From CBDFLA01 sp965248915 (GTDB lineage Bacteria > Pseudomonadota > Alphaproteobacteria > M2410), in assembly GCA_965248915.1 (NCBI GenBank), contig OZ252216.1, positions 682,001 to 746,000 on the forward strand: a DNA stretch of 64,000 nucleotides, read 5' to 3'. The notes under the pieces are model-generated. The model did no database searches. It was given only the letters and a program-made list of their open reading frames with translations, and was not told where the DNA came from. Shown piece by piece: positions 53,192-62,331 of this stretch (position 1 is the stretch's first letter; every line of letters begins with the position of its first letter). A program made the position numbers and the translations under genes.

Positions 53192-53843
53192 GTTGAACCC
53201 CTCTCGAAATTGTGAATCACTGGCAAATTATTGTCGAAAAGAGGCAGCTCTATGACCTCAAGATGAGGCCAATTGGGGGCGCTCTATATATATAATGTGT
53301 AAAACCACAGAATCAGTTGTGTTTTCAAAGTTTGTGAATGGACAAATTTCGAGATGAGTAAGGTCAAAATCAAGAAGCCGTAGACATGTATACCAACAAA
53401 AATGCACCAACTAGGCAATTAATGTTCGAAAAAACTCCGTTTCAATTAACGATCCTCTATCGAAAGCGTTGAAATTCCATTCGAATTATGGGAATTTGAA
53501 ATCACTTGTGATTGGCAGGCTACGTGGGGCGTTGCTTAACACCTTTCTGAGGGGAGAGGTTTGATGAAATGGCCAGCCGAATGGGGTTCGATTCAAAGAT
53601 TGCTTTCGGGCAGACAAATGGTTTCCGATTAAGGAGATCTTTGTAAGTTTGCCATAAGTGGTCTTTGTCAGAATGGGGTCTACCAATCACCTGACGACAT
53701 TAGCTTTGGCCGTGCACGGCCGCCGCGTCAAAATGCGGATAATTTGAACTGTAGGGATTTGAAGAGTTGGTAAGTGTCAGTAATTCGATAAACTGTCTAA
53801 ACCGATACTTCTAACTCGCTAACTAAGACCTGAGAGGCCTTTG
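53192..53843. other. AT-rich leader region upstream of the TonB operon
   Basis: 650 bases without a convincing gene. It has a TATATATATAA run at 53285-53298 and a 14-bp perfect palindrome (GGCCGTGCACGGCC, 53708-53721). It probably holds the TonB-operon promoter and perhaps a regulated leader; no Fur box or known riboswitch was recognised. Confidence 0.5.
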
Positions 53844-54635
53844 ATGAAACGTACGTTACTTAGTCAGTCCAGATCAGCGCTGACTGCCTTGATTCTCGGA
53901 TCCGCCATGGTCATGGGAATGATGAGTGCTCCAGCCTTGGCTCAGCTCGACGCCGCGACAAACTCAACAGCGGCTGCGACCAACGAAGCCGCATCATCGC
54001 AAGATCGGATCGATCAGATCGATGACGAGACAACAGATATCGTCACCAAGTATCGCACAACGATTGATCTCTTGGACTCATTGAAAGAATACAACGCGCA
54101 GAAGCGTGAGATCATCAAAGACCAAGTGCGTCGGATGGCGTCGCTGCGTAAACAAATGACGAATGTCGAAGGTATTCAAAGAGAGATCCTTCCGCTCATC
54201 TTCAGTGATGAAAAAGGCATGGTTCCAGCATTGGATCTTTTCATTCACGCGGACCTTCCATTCTTGATGGGTGAAAGAGAGACGCGTATTGAGGCATTGA
54301 AAGCTCTCGAGACGCAGTCAAACGTTTCCGCAGCTGAAAAGTATCGTAAGGCACTTGAGGCCTATCAGATTGAAAATGACTACGGGCGTTCAATTGAGGC
54401 TTACGAAGGAGAATTGGAAGATGGCCGGTCGGTCAACTTTGTGAAAATCGGCCGTGTCGCATTGTTCTATCAAACAATCGACAAGTCCGAGACGATGATG
54501 TGGAACAACGAAACCCGTGAGTGGGATGCGCGCAACGGAGATCGGGATGAAGTTGATACCGCGATCCGTATGGCCCGCGAACAAATTCCACCGGATCTTT
54601 TGATTGTTCCGGTTCCAGCAGCAAGCGCGAATTAA
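53844..54635 (+). CDS. DUF3450-family periplasmic protein of the TonB system
   Basis: 263 aa from ATG 53844. The signal peptide ends near ALAQL. The mature protein is almost entirely helical/coiled-coil (KYRTTIDLLDSLKEYNAQKR, then LRKQMTNVEGIQREILPLIF), with the family GRVALFYQTIDKSETMMWNN block near residue 205. It is the first gene of the TonB2/TtpC-type operon; in such clusters this protein is thought to work with the long ExbB in the periplasm. Confidence 0.85.
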   Translation: MKRTLLSQSRSALTALILGSAMVMGMMSAPALAQLDAATNSTAAATNEAASSQDRIDQIDDETTDIVTKYRTTIDLLDSLKEYNAQKREIIKDQVRRMASLRKQMTNVEGIQREILPLIFSDEKGMVPALDLFIHADLPFLMGERETRIEALKALETQSNVSAAEKYRKALEAYQIENDYGRSIEAYEGELEDGRSVNFVKIGRVALFYQTIDKSETMMWNNETREWDARNGDRDEVDTAIRMAREQIPPDLLIVPVPAASAN

Positions 54636-54653
54636 GGCGAAAGAGGCGTACCA

Positions 54654-56069
54654 ATGAAAATGACCATGAAAACTCTCAAAATGGCACTGAGTTTAGGCCT
54701 GGCCTGGGTAATCGCCCCCGCTGTCTTGGCTCCAGTGACCGATATGTCAATTGGTTCTGCAGCTTATGCTCAGGCCGATAGTGGTAACACAGGGATCAGT
54801 CTTGATGAACTTTTACGTCGCGTCCAACAGGGCCGTGTGCGTGAGAACACCGAGAACCGCGAACGTGAAGCAAGGTTCAGAGCAGAGCGAGCCAATCAAG
54901 CGGGCCTCCTGCGCCAAGCTGAACTCGACGTTGATCGTGAAGAGGCAATCTCTTTGACACTCGAGGCGCAAGAAGCAACGAACAATGAAGAGATCGCGCG
55001 TCTTTCCGTTTTGCTTCAAGAAGCATTGGGTGAGTTCAACGAACTCGTCGGCGTTGTGAAGCAAGTTGCCGGTGATACCCGCGGTCAATTGGCTGCATCA
55101 TTGATCAGTGCTGAATTTCCAAAACGGAATGAAAAAGTTGGCGCTGTTGCTGAGAAACAAGAAATTCCTTCCCTCGCTGAATTGAAGTTGATCTGGGAAG
55201 CACTGCACACGGAAATGACCCAGCAAGGAAAGGTCTCAAGATTCGATGCGACGGTTTCAAGTGGCGACGGTAGCCCAGAGAAAATCGAAGTCGTTCGGGT
55301 TGGCCCATTCAATGCCGTTGCAAAGGGTGGTAACTATCTCAAGTATAATGGTGGAACCCAGACGCTTGGCCATCTAGGCAGACAGCCTGGTTCAAAATTC
55401 ACTGGCGCTGCCGGAAGACTGTTCAACAACACCGAGGGTGTAGTGTCCGCAGGTGTTGACCCCTCTCAGGGTACGATTCTGGGAACGTTCGTTCTGACAC
55501 CAACATTGATTGAACGCGTTCAGCAGGGTGCGGCGGTTGGTTATGTGATCATCACCATCGGTGTCATTGCCGTTCTGCTTGGCTTGACCCGGATCTTTGC
55601 ACTCTTTGGTCAAAGTGGTGCAGTGCGTCGTCAGATCAAGTCTAAGAAGATCTCCAAGAGCAATCCGCTGGGCCGCGTCATGCTGGCATATGAAGAGAAT
55701 AAGGGAACAGATGTTGAGACCCTTGAGCTCAAGCTTGACGAAGCGATCATGAAAGAAGTGCCTAAACTGGAGAGAGGCTTGAACCTCTTGAAAGTTATCG
55801 CCGCTGTGGCTCCCATGCTGGGGCTGCTCGGTACGGTGACCGGAATGATCTTGACCTTCCAGTCGATCCAACTTTACGGAACAGGTGATCCGCAAGTGAT
55901 GGCTGGTGGTATCTCGCAAGCTCTGATTACCACAGTGCTGGGTCTCGTGACCGCTATCCCGGTCTTGTTGCTCCACAGCTTTGCATCAGGCATGGCGACT
56001 TCTGTGACGCAAGTTCTGGAAGAGCAAGCCGTTGGTATCGTAGCTAGACACGCAGAAGGCAGCCGGTAA
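54654..56069 (+). CDS. TtpC-like long MotA/TolQ/ExbB proton-channel protein
   Basis: 471 aa. A signal segment ends near AYAQAD. A periplasmic coiled coil covers about residues 45-130, and then a beta-rich part follows. The proton-channel domain has helices at about 294-316 (VGYVIITIGVIAVLLGLTRI), 380-402 (APMLGLLGTVTGMILTFQSI) and 420-445. This N-terminally extended ExbB corresponds to TtpC of Vibrio-type TonB2 systems. It starts 18 bases after the DUF3450 gene. Confidence 0.88.
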   Translation: MKMTMKTLKMALSLGLAWVIAPAVLAPVTDMSIGSAAYAQADSGNTGISLDELLRRVQQGRVRENTENREREARFRAERANQAGLLRQAELDVDREEAISLTLEAQEATNNEEIARLSVLLQEALGEFNELVGVVKQVAGDTRGQLAASLISAEFPKRNEKVGAVAEKQEIPSLAELKLIWEALHTEMTQQGKVSRFDATVSSGDGSPEKIEVVRVGPFNAVAKGGNYLKYNGGTQTLGHLGRQPGSKFTGAAGRLFNNTEGVVSAGVDPSQGTILGTFVLTPTLIERVQQGAAVGYVIITIGVIAVLLGLTRIFALFGQSGAVRRQIKSKKISKSNPLGRVMLAYEENKGTDVETLELKLDEAIMKEVPKLERGLNLLKVIAAVAPMLGLLGTVTGMILTFQSIQLYGTGDPQVMAGGISQALITTVLGLVTAIPVLLLHSFASGMATSVTQVLEEQAVGIVARHAEGSR

Positions 56070-56089
56070 AGCGGTAGGAGGTTCTTCCT

Positions 56090-56626
56090 ATGGAAGGTTT
56101 TATCGACGTTATCACTGAGCCTTGGGCCAATCTTCGTGAATTTATGGAGACGGGCGGCTGGGTGCTGAACTGGATCATGGCAGCCACCTTCATTATGTGG
56201 GCGATCATTATCGAGCGCTATTGGTACTACTGGACCTCTCACGGTTCTATTGTAAAAAAGGCGCGGCGTGAATGGGACGCGCGGACCGATCATAAGTCTT
56301 GGTTTGCGCATCGCATTCGCGAAGGATTGATTTCTGAAGTTAAGCTTCAGGTCGATCAATCCATGATCTTCCTGAAAGCAATGATCGCACTGCTTCCGAT
56401 GTTGGGTTTGCTTGGAACCGTGACCGGTATGATCGAAGTGTTCGATGTCATGGCGGTAACGGGATCGAGTAATGCCCGTGCCATGGCTTCAGGTGTCAAG
56501 CAGGCGACAATTCCGACAATGGCCGGAATGGTTGCCTCACTCTCCGGCATGTTCTTTGTCAACAGTCTCGAACAGCGCTCTAGGCGCGAAGTCGATGCGG
56601 TTGGTGACGTGCTGGTGTTGGAATAG
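56090..56626 (+). CDS. exbB: ExbB-type proton-channel protein
   Basis: 178 aa, MotA/TolQ/ExbB family without periplasmic extension. There are three helices: about 22-42 (MAATFIMWAIIIERYWYYW), 98-122 (IALLPMLGLLGTVTGMIEV) and 143-163 (IPTMAGMVASLSGMFFV). With ExbD it uses the proton gradient to energise TonB. Confidence 0.92.
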   Translation: MEGFIDVITEPWANLREFMETGGWVLNWIMAATFIMWAIIIERYWYYWTSHGSIVKKARREWDARTDHKSWFAHRIREGLISEVKLQVDQSMIFLKAMIALLPMLGLLGTVTGMIEVFDVMAVTGSSNARAMASGVKQATIPTMAGMVASLSGMFFVNSLEQRSRREVDAVGDVLVLE

Positions 56627-56645
56627 AGCCGCAGAGGAAAAAAGC

Positions 56646-57044
56646 GTGAGACATAAGCCAACACATAGTAGCGAAGAGGCAAAGGTCGACCTGACCCCGA
56701 TGCTGGACATCGTGTTTATCATGTTGATCTTCTTCATCGTGACGGCAACTTTTGTTCAGGAAGCCGGTCTTGATGTAACGAAGCCTGACAGCGACACACC
56801 GCCGCAATCTGCTATCCGGTCAATGCGCATTTATGTGACCGATACTGACCGTATCCTTATCGACGGTGTGGACGTAGACACGCGAGCCATTCGTGCTCGG
56901 GTTGAGCGGTTCATCGGGGAGAACCCGAAAGGCTCGATCGTGGTGCAGACAGACAAGCGTGCCAAGACAGGGACGGTTGTTAGAGCCCTAGACCAAGCGA
57001 AACTCGTGACCGACAAAGTGTCGATCGCGACAACGCAGGAATAA
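56646..57044 (+). CDS. exbD: ExbD-type biopolymer transport protein (first copy)
   Basis: 132 aa from GTG 56646; the longer frame would run inside exbB. One helix near the N-terminus carries the proton-path Asp in DLTPMLDIVFIMLIFFIVTA. A periplasmic domain follows, with the IVVQTDKRAKTGTVVRALDQ end block. It lies directly after exbB. Confidence 0.9.
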   Translation: MRHKPTHSSEEAKVDLTPMLDIVFIMLIFFIVTATFVQEAGLDVTKPDSDTPPQSAIRSMRIYVTDTDRILIDGVDVDTRAIRARVERFIGENPKGSIVVQTDKRAKTGTVVRALDQAKLVTDKVSIATTQE

Positions 57045-57085
57045 CGGCAATTCAGGCGGATACGCCAAGCTAGGAAATTGAGTTT

Positions 57086-57487
57086 ATGGCGAGAAAGAGA
57101 CACAGAGGCGAAGAAGGCGCTGAGATCGACCTGACCCCGATGCTCGACATCGTGTTCATCATGTTGATCTTTTTCATCGTGACCGCCACCTTCATCAAGG
57201 AGCCGGGGATCGATATTGAGCGTCCAATTGCCGAGACAACAGGCAAGATCAAGACTGTGTCGGTCTTGGTTGCTGTGAGTAACCGCAGTCAGATCTACAT
57301 CGATAAACAAGAAGTTGATGTGCGCGCCGTGAGGACGACGGTTGAGCGGATCCTCGCTGAAAATCCAGGCGGTCATGTCGTAATCCAGGCCGACCAAGAG
57401 TCCGAAATGGGCGTTGTCATTGACGTGATGGCACAGGTTCAGGCTGCAGGGGCGCCACGGGTCGATATTTCGACAGTGGAAGAGTAA
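57086..57487 (+). CDS. exbD: ExbD-type biopolymer transport protein (second copy)
   Basis: 133 aa with the same layout: basic N-terminus, the helix DLTPMLDIVFIMLIFFIVTA with its Asp, and a periplasmic domain with GGHVVIQADQESEMGVVIDV. The helix is virtually identical to the first copy, but the periplasmic domains differ, so the two may form a mixed dimer. Confidence 0.92.
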   Translation: MARKRHRGEEGAEIDLTPMLDIVFIMLIFFIVTATFIKEPGIDIERPIAETTGKIKTVSVLVAVSNRSQIYIDKQEVDVRAVRTTVERILAENPGGHVVIQADQESEMGVVIDVMAQVQAAGAPRVDISTVEE

Positions 57488-57505
57488 AGAAGGACGATCG
57501 ACACT

Positions 57506-58120
57506 ATGGTGCGATACATACTAGGAATTCCGTTTGCAGCTGGGGTCACGTTATCACTGTTCTTTTTGATGCGTTTCTTGGTGACGGGTGAGTTTAAGCC
57601 GCCTGAAGAAGATGCCAGTGTTGGCGACATCGACATTTCTCGTGAGGATCGCGATGAGACATTGCGAACTGATGATCCAGCCCGTCAACGTCCAGAGCGA
57701 AAAGAGCCACCACCACCACCACAGACAATTCAAGCGGTGAAGCCGCCCAAAGCGGACACAGTTCAAGTCAACTTAAGTGATTTGACTGCTGTCGAAATCG
57801 ATCCGAATGCCGGGTTCACGTCAGATTCCGATGTTCAGCCGGTCGTTCGCATTGAGCCAAGCTATCCGTTTAAGGCAGCAGAACGCGGCATTGAAGGTTG
57901 GGTGATTGTGAAGTTCACAATTACAGAGAACGGCACCGTGGAAAATGCACAGGTCGTACGCTGCATCGAAAATGGCTCAGAAGTATCTATTCAAAGCTGT
58001 GATTTCAGGAAAGAAGCAGAAAAAGCGGTGAACCGATGGAAATATAGGCCGAGAACAGAAGGCGGCACGGCGGTCAGTTGGCAAGATGAGGTTATGCTGA
58101 CTTTTGATCTTGAGAAATAG
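57506..58120 (+). CDS. tonB: TonB energy transducer (first copy)
   Basis: 204 aa. An N-terminal helix (about 5-26, IPFAAGVTLSLFFLMRFLVTG) is followed by an acidic and Pro-rich linker (EPPPPPQTIQAVKPPKAD). The C-terminal domain has RIEPSYPFKAAERGIEGWVI and a final NRWKYRPRTEGG block that contacts TonB boxes of outer-membrane receptors. Two Cys residues (about 155 and 168) may form a disulfide. Confidence 0.93.
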   Translation: MVRYILGIPFAAGVTLSLFFLMRFLVTGEFKPPEEDASVGDIDISREDRDETLRTDDPARQRPERKEPPPPPQTIQAVKPPKADTVQVNLSDLTAVEIDPNAGFTSDSDVQPVVRIEPSYPFKAAERGIEGWVIVKFTITENGTVENAQVVRCIENGSEVSIQSCDFRKEAEKAVNRWKYRPRTEGGTAVSWQDEVMLTFDLEK

Positions 58121-58218
58121 GAAGAATTTGGAAACTGAATAAGCGGAAGAACGAGAGAAAACGGATTTTGCGGTGGCAGACCATCGGCTTGTGGTTCGAA
58201 TGAAAGGTCAGATAGACA

Positions 58219-58833
58219 ATGAGACGATACATTGTTGGTGTGCCGCTCGCAGTTGTGGTCAGTTTGGCACTGTTCTATCTCATGCGGTTTCTGATTTCGG
58301 GGGAAGCTGATCCACCGGAAGAAGGAATTGAAGCTGAAGGGATCGACATATCCCGCCCGGACCGAGAAACGCCGATAAGATCCGAAGATGATATAGTAAA
58401 AAAGCCAACAATGCCCGAACCGCCTGAAATGCCGGAACCGGAGTTTCCCAAAGAGGAGCCAGATGGCGACGAAATTCCAATTAATCCGGAGGGCATGAAG
58501 CCGAAGAAGGTAGTATTGGGGGATCCAAGTGACCCGACTAGGGATCCGCAACCAGTTGTTCGCATTGAACCGCAGTATCCAATCAAGGCATCCGAGCGTG
58601 ACATTGAGGGATGGGTAATTGTGAGTTTTACAGTGACGGAAACAGGAGCCGTCGAAGGGGCTGAAGTCATTCGCTGTGTCGAGAATGACGTTGAAAAGGA
58701 TCCAAGCCGCTGTGTCTTCAAGAGTGAGTCGGAGAAGGCGGTAAATAGATGGAAGTACCAGCCGCGTGTTGAAGGGGGAAATCCAATGCGCTGGGATCAA
58801 GAGGTGCTTTTGAGTTTTGATTTGGCGGAGTAA
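58219..58833 (+). CDS. tonB: TonB energy transducer (second copy)
   Basis: 204 aa, a tandem paralogue of the first TonB. It has the same helix, a more acidic Pro/Glu linker, and the C-terminal domain RIEPQYPIKASERDIEGWVI with NRWKYQPRVEGG. The conserved Cys pair is kept. The linker differs most, which could mean different receptor sets or span lengths. It is separated by 98 bp from the first copy. Confidence 0.92.
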   Translation: MRRYIVGVPLAVVVSLALFYLMRFLISGEADPPEEGIEAEGIDISRPDRETPIRSEDDIVKKPTMPEPPEMPEPEFPKEEPDGDEIPINPEGMKPKKVVLGDPSDPTRDPQPVVRIEPQYPIKASERDIEGWVIVSFTVTETGAVEGAEVIRCVENDVEKDPSRCVFKSESEKAVNRWKYQPRVEGGNPMRWDQEVLLSFDLAE

Positions 58834-58859
58834 GTCCGTTTGACAGGAGGTCGGAGCAT

Positions 58860-60305
58860 ATGAGTAGTGTCGTCGATGTGACACGGAAGAGTGGTCGCCA
58901 CAATGATTCGCGGCGCCGTATCGGCATTGCCGTGGCCGCGATTGCTTGCGCCGCCTTTCTTCAAGTGTCGAACCTACCTCTTCTAAACGATGCGGGCACA
59001 GGCATTGCCTATGCGCAAAACGATGATGAGGACGGCAAGCCGAAAAAGCCTGACACGCGCAAGGCAAACACCGTGACCGAAAAGGTCGGCAAGCAAATTG
59101 TTGCCGCTCAAGAGGCTTTGGCCGCCGAGCGTTATGCGGAGGCTCTTGGCATCCTTCAACGCTTGCAGAATAACTCTAGTCTCAAGCCCTATGAGTCAGC
59201 AGTGGTTTGGCGTTTGACGGGGTTCGTTTATGTCAGCATGGACAATCCACCGCGTTATGCTGACGCAATTCGAGCTTTTGAGAGAGCAGCGAGTTACAAG
59301 GCGTTTGATGGGCCACAGCAACTTCAATTAGACTTCTATCTCGGTCAGCTTTACCTAGCCGAGGGTCGGGTTGATGAAGCCATTCGCAAGATGGAAACCG
59401 TTGTTCGGGAAACTCCTGACTTCAATGACCCTCAAGGGTACTACATCTTGGCGCAAGCCTATATGATGAAGGAGCAATTCTCACGTGCTTTGACCAATGC
59501 GGAAACGATGATGCGCCTTGCGCGCGCCTCTGGGGCAACTCCCAGAGAAACCTTCTTCGGCTTGGCCGCGAACCTCTATCTTCAAAACCAGAAATACCGA
59601 AATGCGCAAACACTCCTCCGGGAGATTGTTGCATTGTTTCCAGGTAAGAAAAGGTATTGGACCCAATTGGGCGCGACATACTCTCTCTTGGAACAAGAGA
59701 AAAACGCTTACTACTTCAAGTACATGATGTACCAGCAAAACATGCTGACAACATCCAATGAACTTACCCAAATGGCGAGTTTGCATATTTTCCACGACGT
59801 GCCTTATCGCGGTGTCAAAACTATGAATCAGGGATTTGGTAGTAGTCAAATCGAAACGACGAAGAAGAACTACGAACTTCTCGCTAGGTCTTATCAAGGT
59901 TCGCGCGAATGGAAAGCCGCCATTCAGCCGCTGACCCGGGCCGCTGGGTTATCGGACGATGGCAACATTTACGTCCAACTGTGCCAATCTTACATGAATG
60001 AGCGGCAATACGCTAAGGCCCAGACCGCGTGTGAACGGGCGCTAAATGCTGGTGGCTTGCGCAACAGAGGATCGACGCTGATGTTGCTTGGCTCTATCCA
60101 CTATGCGCGCGACAATTTCGAATCAGCTCTTACACGATTCCGACAAGCGTCCCGGATCGATTCTTCAAGATCGCGGGCGTCTCAGTGGGTTCAGTTCATC
60201 GAAAATGAAATCGCTGATCGCGCGCGTCGCGCCGCGGCGGAAGAAGCTAGGAAGAAGAAAATCGCCGAGGAAGAAGCCGCCGCAGAAGCGGGGCGGGTTC
60301 GTTAA
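58860..60305 (+). CDS. TPR-repeat protein of the TonB operon
   Basis: 481 aa from ATG 58860 with AGGAGGT upstream. A signal/anchor (about 22-40) ends near AYAQ. A long array of tetratricopeptide-like helical pairs follows (AEGRVDEAIRKMETVVRETP and YAKAQTACERALNAGG are examples). The basic Lys/Glu/Ala-rich C-terminal tail is cytoplasm-like. It is a usual last gene of TtpC-type clusters and probably a periplasmic scaffold. Confidence 0.85.
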   Translation: MSSVVDVTRKSGRHNDSRRRIGIAVAAIACAAFLQVSNLPLLNDAGTGIAYAQNDDEDGKPKKPDTRKANTVTEKVGKQIVAAQEALAAERYAEALGILQRLQNNSSLKPYESAVVWRLTGFVYVSMDNPPRYADAIRAFERAASYKAFDGPQQLQLDFYLGQLYLAEGRVDEAIRKMETVVRETPDFNDPQGYYILAQAYMMKEQFSRALTNAETMMRLARASGATPRETFFGLAANLYLQNQKYRNAQTLLREIVALFPGKKRYWTQLGATYSLLEQEKNAYYFKYMMYQQNMLTTSNELTQMASLHIFHDVPYRGVKTMNQGFGSSQIETTKKNYELLARSYQGSREWKAAIQPLTRAAGLSDDGNIYVQLCQSYMNERQYAKAQTACERALNAGGLRNRGSTLMLLGSIHYARDNFESALTRFRQASRIDSSRSRASQWVQFIENEIADRARRAAAEEARKKKIAEEEAAAEAGRVR

Positions 60306-60339
60306 TTCTCTGCAGATTGCTGATGTTCTAGAAAATAAA

Positions 60340-60366
60340 AAAGGGGCCTCAGGCCCCTTTCTTTTT
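60340..60366 (+). terminator. Intrinsic terminator of the TonB operon
   Basis: AAAGGGGCCT and AGGCCCCTTT around a single C, with a following T-rich stretch. Placed 35 bases after the TPR stop. Confidence 0.88.
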
Positions 60367-60426
60367 ACCGCAATCTGTCCAAGACTACTGCGCGAAACTT
60401 TCGTTGATGCTTGATAGGACCTTCCA

Positions 60427-61812
60427 ATGACCTCCCACGCTCCCAATTCACAAGCCGCACGCGACATTGATGCGGTTTTTCATCCGATGACCAACCTGGC
60501 CCAGCACTTGAAGACTGGACCCATGACCATCCAATCGGGGAAGGGGATCTACGTCTATGATTCGGAAGGAAAAGAATACATTGAGGGGCTGGCCGGTCTT
60601 TGGTGTGTCTCATTGGGTTATGGCGAGGAAGAACTCATTGATGCGGCCACCGAACAATTGAAGCAATTGTCTTACGGCCAGCTGTTTGCAAGCCGCAGCA
60701 CTGATCCCGTGATTGATCTTGCAGAAAAACTCAAAGCCATGGTGCCTATTCCCAAGTCTAAAATTTTCTTTGGCAATTCGGGCTCAGATGCAAACGACAC
60801 TCAAGTTAAACTGGTTTGGTACTACAACAATGCGATGGGGAGACCTGAGAAGAAAAAGGTCATCAGCCGGATGCGCGGCTATCACGGGGTGACCGTGGCG
60901 GCCGCGAGCATGACGGGACTTCCCGCCCAGCACATAGACTTTGATATGCCCGCAATTCCCGTCGTGCATACCGATTGTCCTCACTACTATCGTGGGGCGG
61001 AACCAGGAGAAACTGAAGAGGAGTTTGCTACGCGCATGGCCTTAAACCTTGAAGGCCTGATTGAGCGCGAAGGCCCTGACACCATCGCCGCTTTTATAGC
61101 CGAACCGGTCATGGGGGCTGGTGGGGTAATACCGCCCCCTCCAACCTATTTCGAGAAAATCCAAAGGGTCCTGAAAGAACACGACATCATCTTTATCGAT
61201 GATGAAGTAATTTGCGGGTTTGGTCGCACTGGCAATATGTTCGGCGCTGAGACCTATGACCTGCAACCTGACACTATGTCCATGGCCAAGGCGTTGTCAT
61301 CGGCCTATTTGCCGATTTCAGCCGTAGCGGTCAAGGACGAACTATTCCAGACTTACATCAAGCAGAGTGAGAAGATTGGCGTGTTCGGCCACGGCTATAC
61401 CTATTCTGGACATCCAGTGTGTGCGGCCGTTGCCTTGCGAGCGATGCAATTGATGGAAGAAAGGAAGGTCGTCGCTCACGTGCGAGAAGTAGCGCCTCGT
61501 TTTCTCGCGCGACTACACGGTTTTTCTGACCACCCCTTGGTGGGTGAAGCGCGTGGCGTTGGATTGGTCGGCGCCCTTGAGCTTGTCAAAAACAAGTCTG
61601 ATAAGACACCTTTCGATCCGAATGCAGGAGTTGGTGCGAAGTGTCAGCAACTCGCATTAGAGAATGGGCTTATCGTTCGAGGACTTGTCGATAGCGTCGC
61701 GCTTTGTCCGCCGCTCATTATTGATGAAAGCGAGATTGTCGAGACCTTTGATCGCTTAGGCCGAGCGCTCGATGGCACGGAAAAGTGGGCGCGCCAGGAA
61801 GGATTGCTTTAA
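60427..61812 (+). CDS. Class III PLP-dependent aminotransferase (omega-amino acid:pyruvate type)
   Basis: 461 aa. Features are the GLAGLWCVSLGYGEEELIDA start block, the FFGNSGSDANDTQVKLV phosphate loop near residue 117, RGYHGVT, the IFIDDEVICGFGRTGNMFG Asp block near 255, and the Schiff-base Lys in SMAKALSSAYLPISAV near 285. It probably acts on omega-amines, taurine-like or beta-amino substrates. Confidence 0.92.
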   Translation: MTSHAPNSQAARDIDAVFHPMTNLAQHLKTGPMTIQSGKGIYVYDSEGKEYIEGLAGLWCVSLGYGEEELIDAATEQLKQLSYGQLFASRSTDPVIDLAEKLKAMVPIPKSKIFFGNSGSDANDTQVKLVWYYNNAMGRPEKKKVISRMRGYHGVTVAAASMTGLPAQHIDFDMPAIPVVHTDCPHYYRGAEPGETEEEFATRMALNLEGLIEREGPDTIAAFIAEPVMGAGGVIPPPPTYFEKIQRVLKEHDIIFIDDEVICGFGRTGNMFGAETYDLQPDTMSMAKALSSAYLPISAVAVKDELFQTYIKQSEKIGVFGHGYTYSGHPVCAAVALRAMQLMEERKVVAHVREVAPRFLARLHGFSDHPLVGEARGVGLVGALELVKNKSDKTPFDPNAGVGAKCQQLALENGLIVRGLVDSVALCPPLIIDESEIVETFDRLGRALDGTEKWARQEGLL

Positions 61813-61844
61813 GCAATCGCTCCTGCGCGAACCAGTTTGCTCTC

Positions 61845-62297
61845 TTAGGTGTTGAAGAGCAGGGTCAAAGTCTCCGCGACCATGGCAGGTCGGTCGTTGC
61901 CCTCAATCTCGATGGTGCATTCGTTGGTGAGCAAGAGCCCACCAGCCTTTGGCTCGGCGCCAAGAAGTTTCTGTCGCAATCGCACCTTAGAGCCAACAGG
62001 GACCATGTTGGTGAAGCGCAACTTATTTGCCCCATAATTGATGCCGCGTGTGACACCTTCGACAGGACGGAGACCAGAAGACAACATTGGCAGGAGCGAC
62101 ATCGTTAGATACCCATGCGCAATAGGTGACCCGATCTCTTTCGTCGCACGCTCCACATCGACGTGAATCCACTGGTGGTCGCCGGTCGCATCCGCGAATT
62201 GATTTACCCGTTCCTGGTTGATTTCGATCCAGTCAGACACACCAGTCTCTTCGCCAATGTGGTTGGGAAGGTCTTCAAATCTGATTGCCTCGGCCAT
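61845..62297 (-). CDS. MaoC-like hot-dog hydratase
   Basis: 150 aa with the hydratase motif in VNQFADATGDHQWIHVDVER (Asp and His six residues apart), then PIAHGYLTMSLLP. It hydrates enoyl-CoA or similar. It lies 34 bases downstream of the acyl-CoA synthetase on the same strand, so both probably serve one fatty-acid or aromatic-acid pathway. Confidence 0.9.
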   Translation of the reverse strand: MAEAIRFEDLPNHIGEETGVSDWIEINQERVNQFADATGDHQWIHVDVERATKEIGSPIAHGYLTMSLLPMLSSGLRPVEGVTRGINYGANKLRFTNMVPVGSKVRLRQKLLGAEPKAGGLLLTNECTIEIEGNDRPAMVAETLTLLFNT

Positions 62298-62331
62298 GAG
62301 CGTTTCCTTTCTTGTTGTTAATTGGCGGGGA

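Noticed and set aside
53486..53686. 66-aa minus-strand frame in the TonB leader
   Set aside because: No ribosome site, and its composition looks random.
57991..59067. 358-aa minus-strand frame
   Set aside because: Crosses two TonB genes and the TPR start antisense; its composition is unlike a protein.
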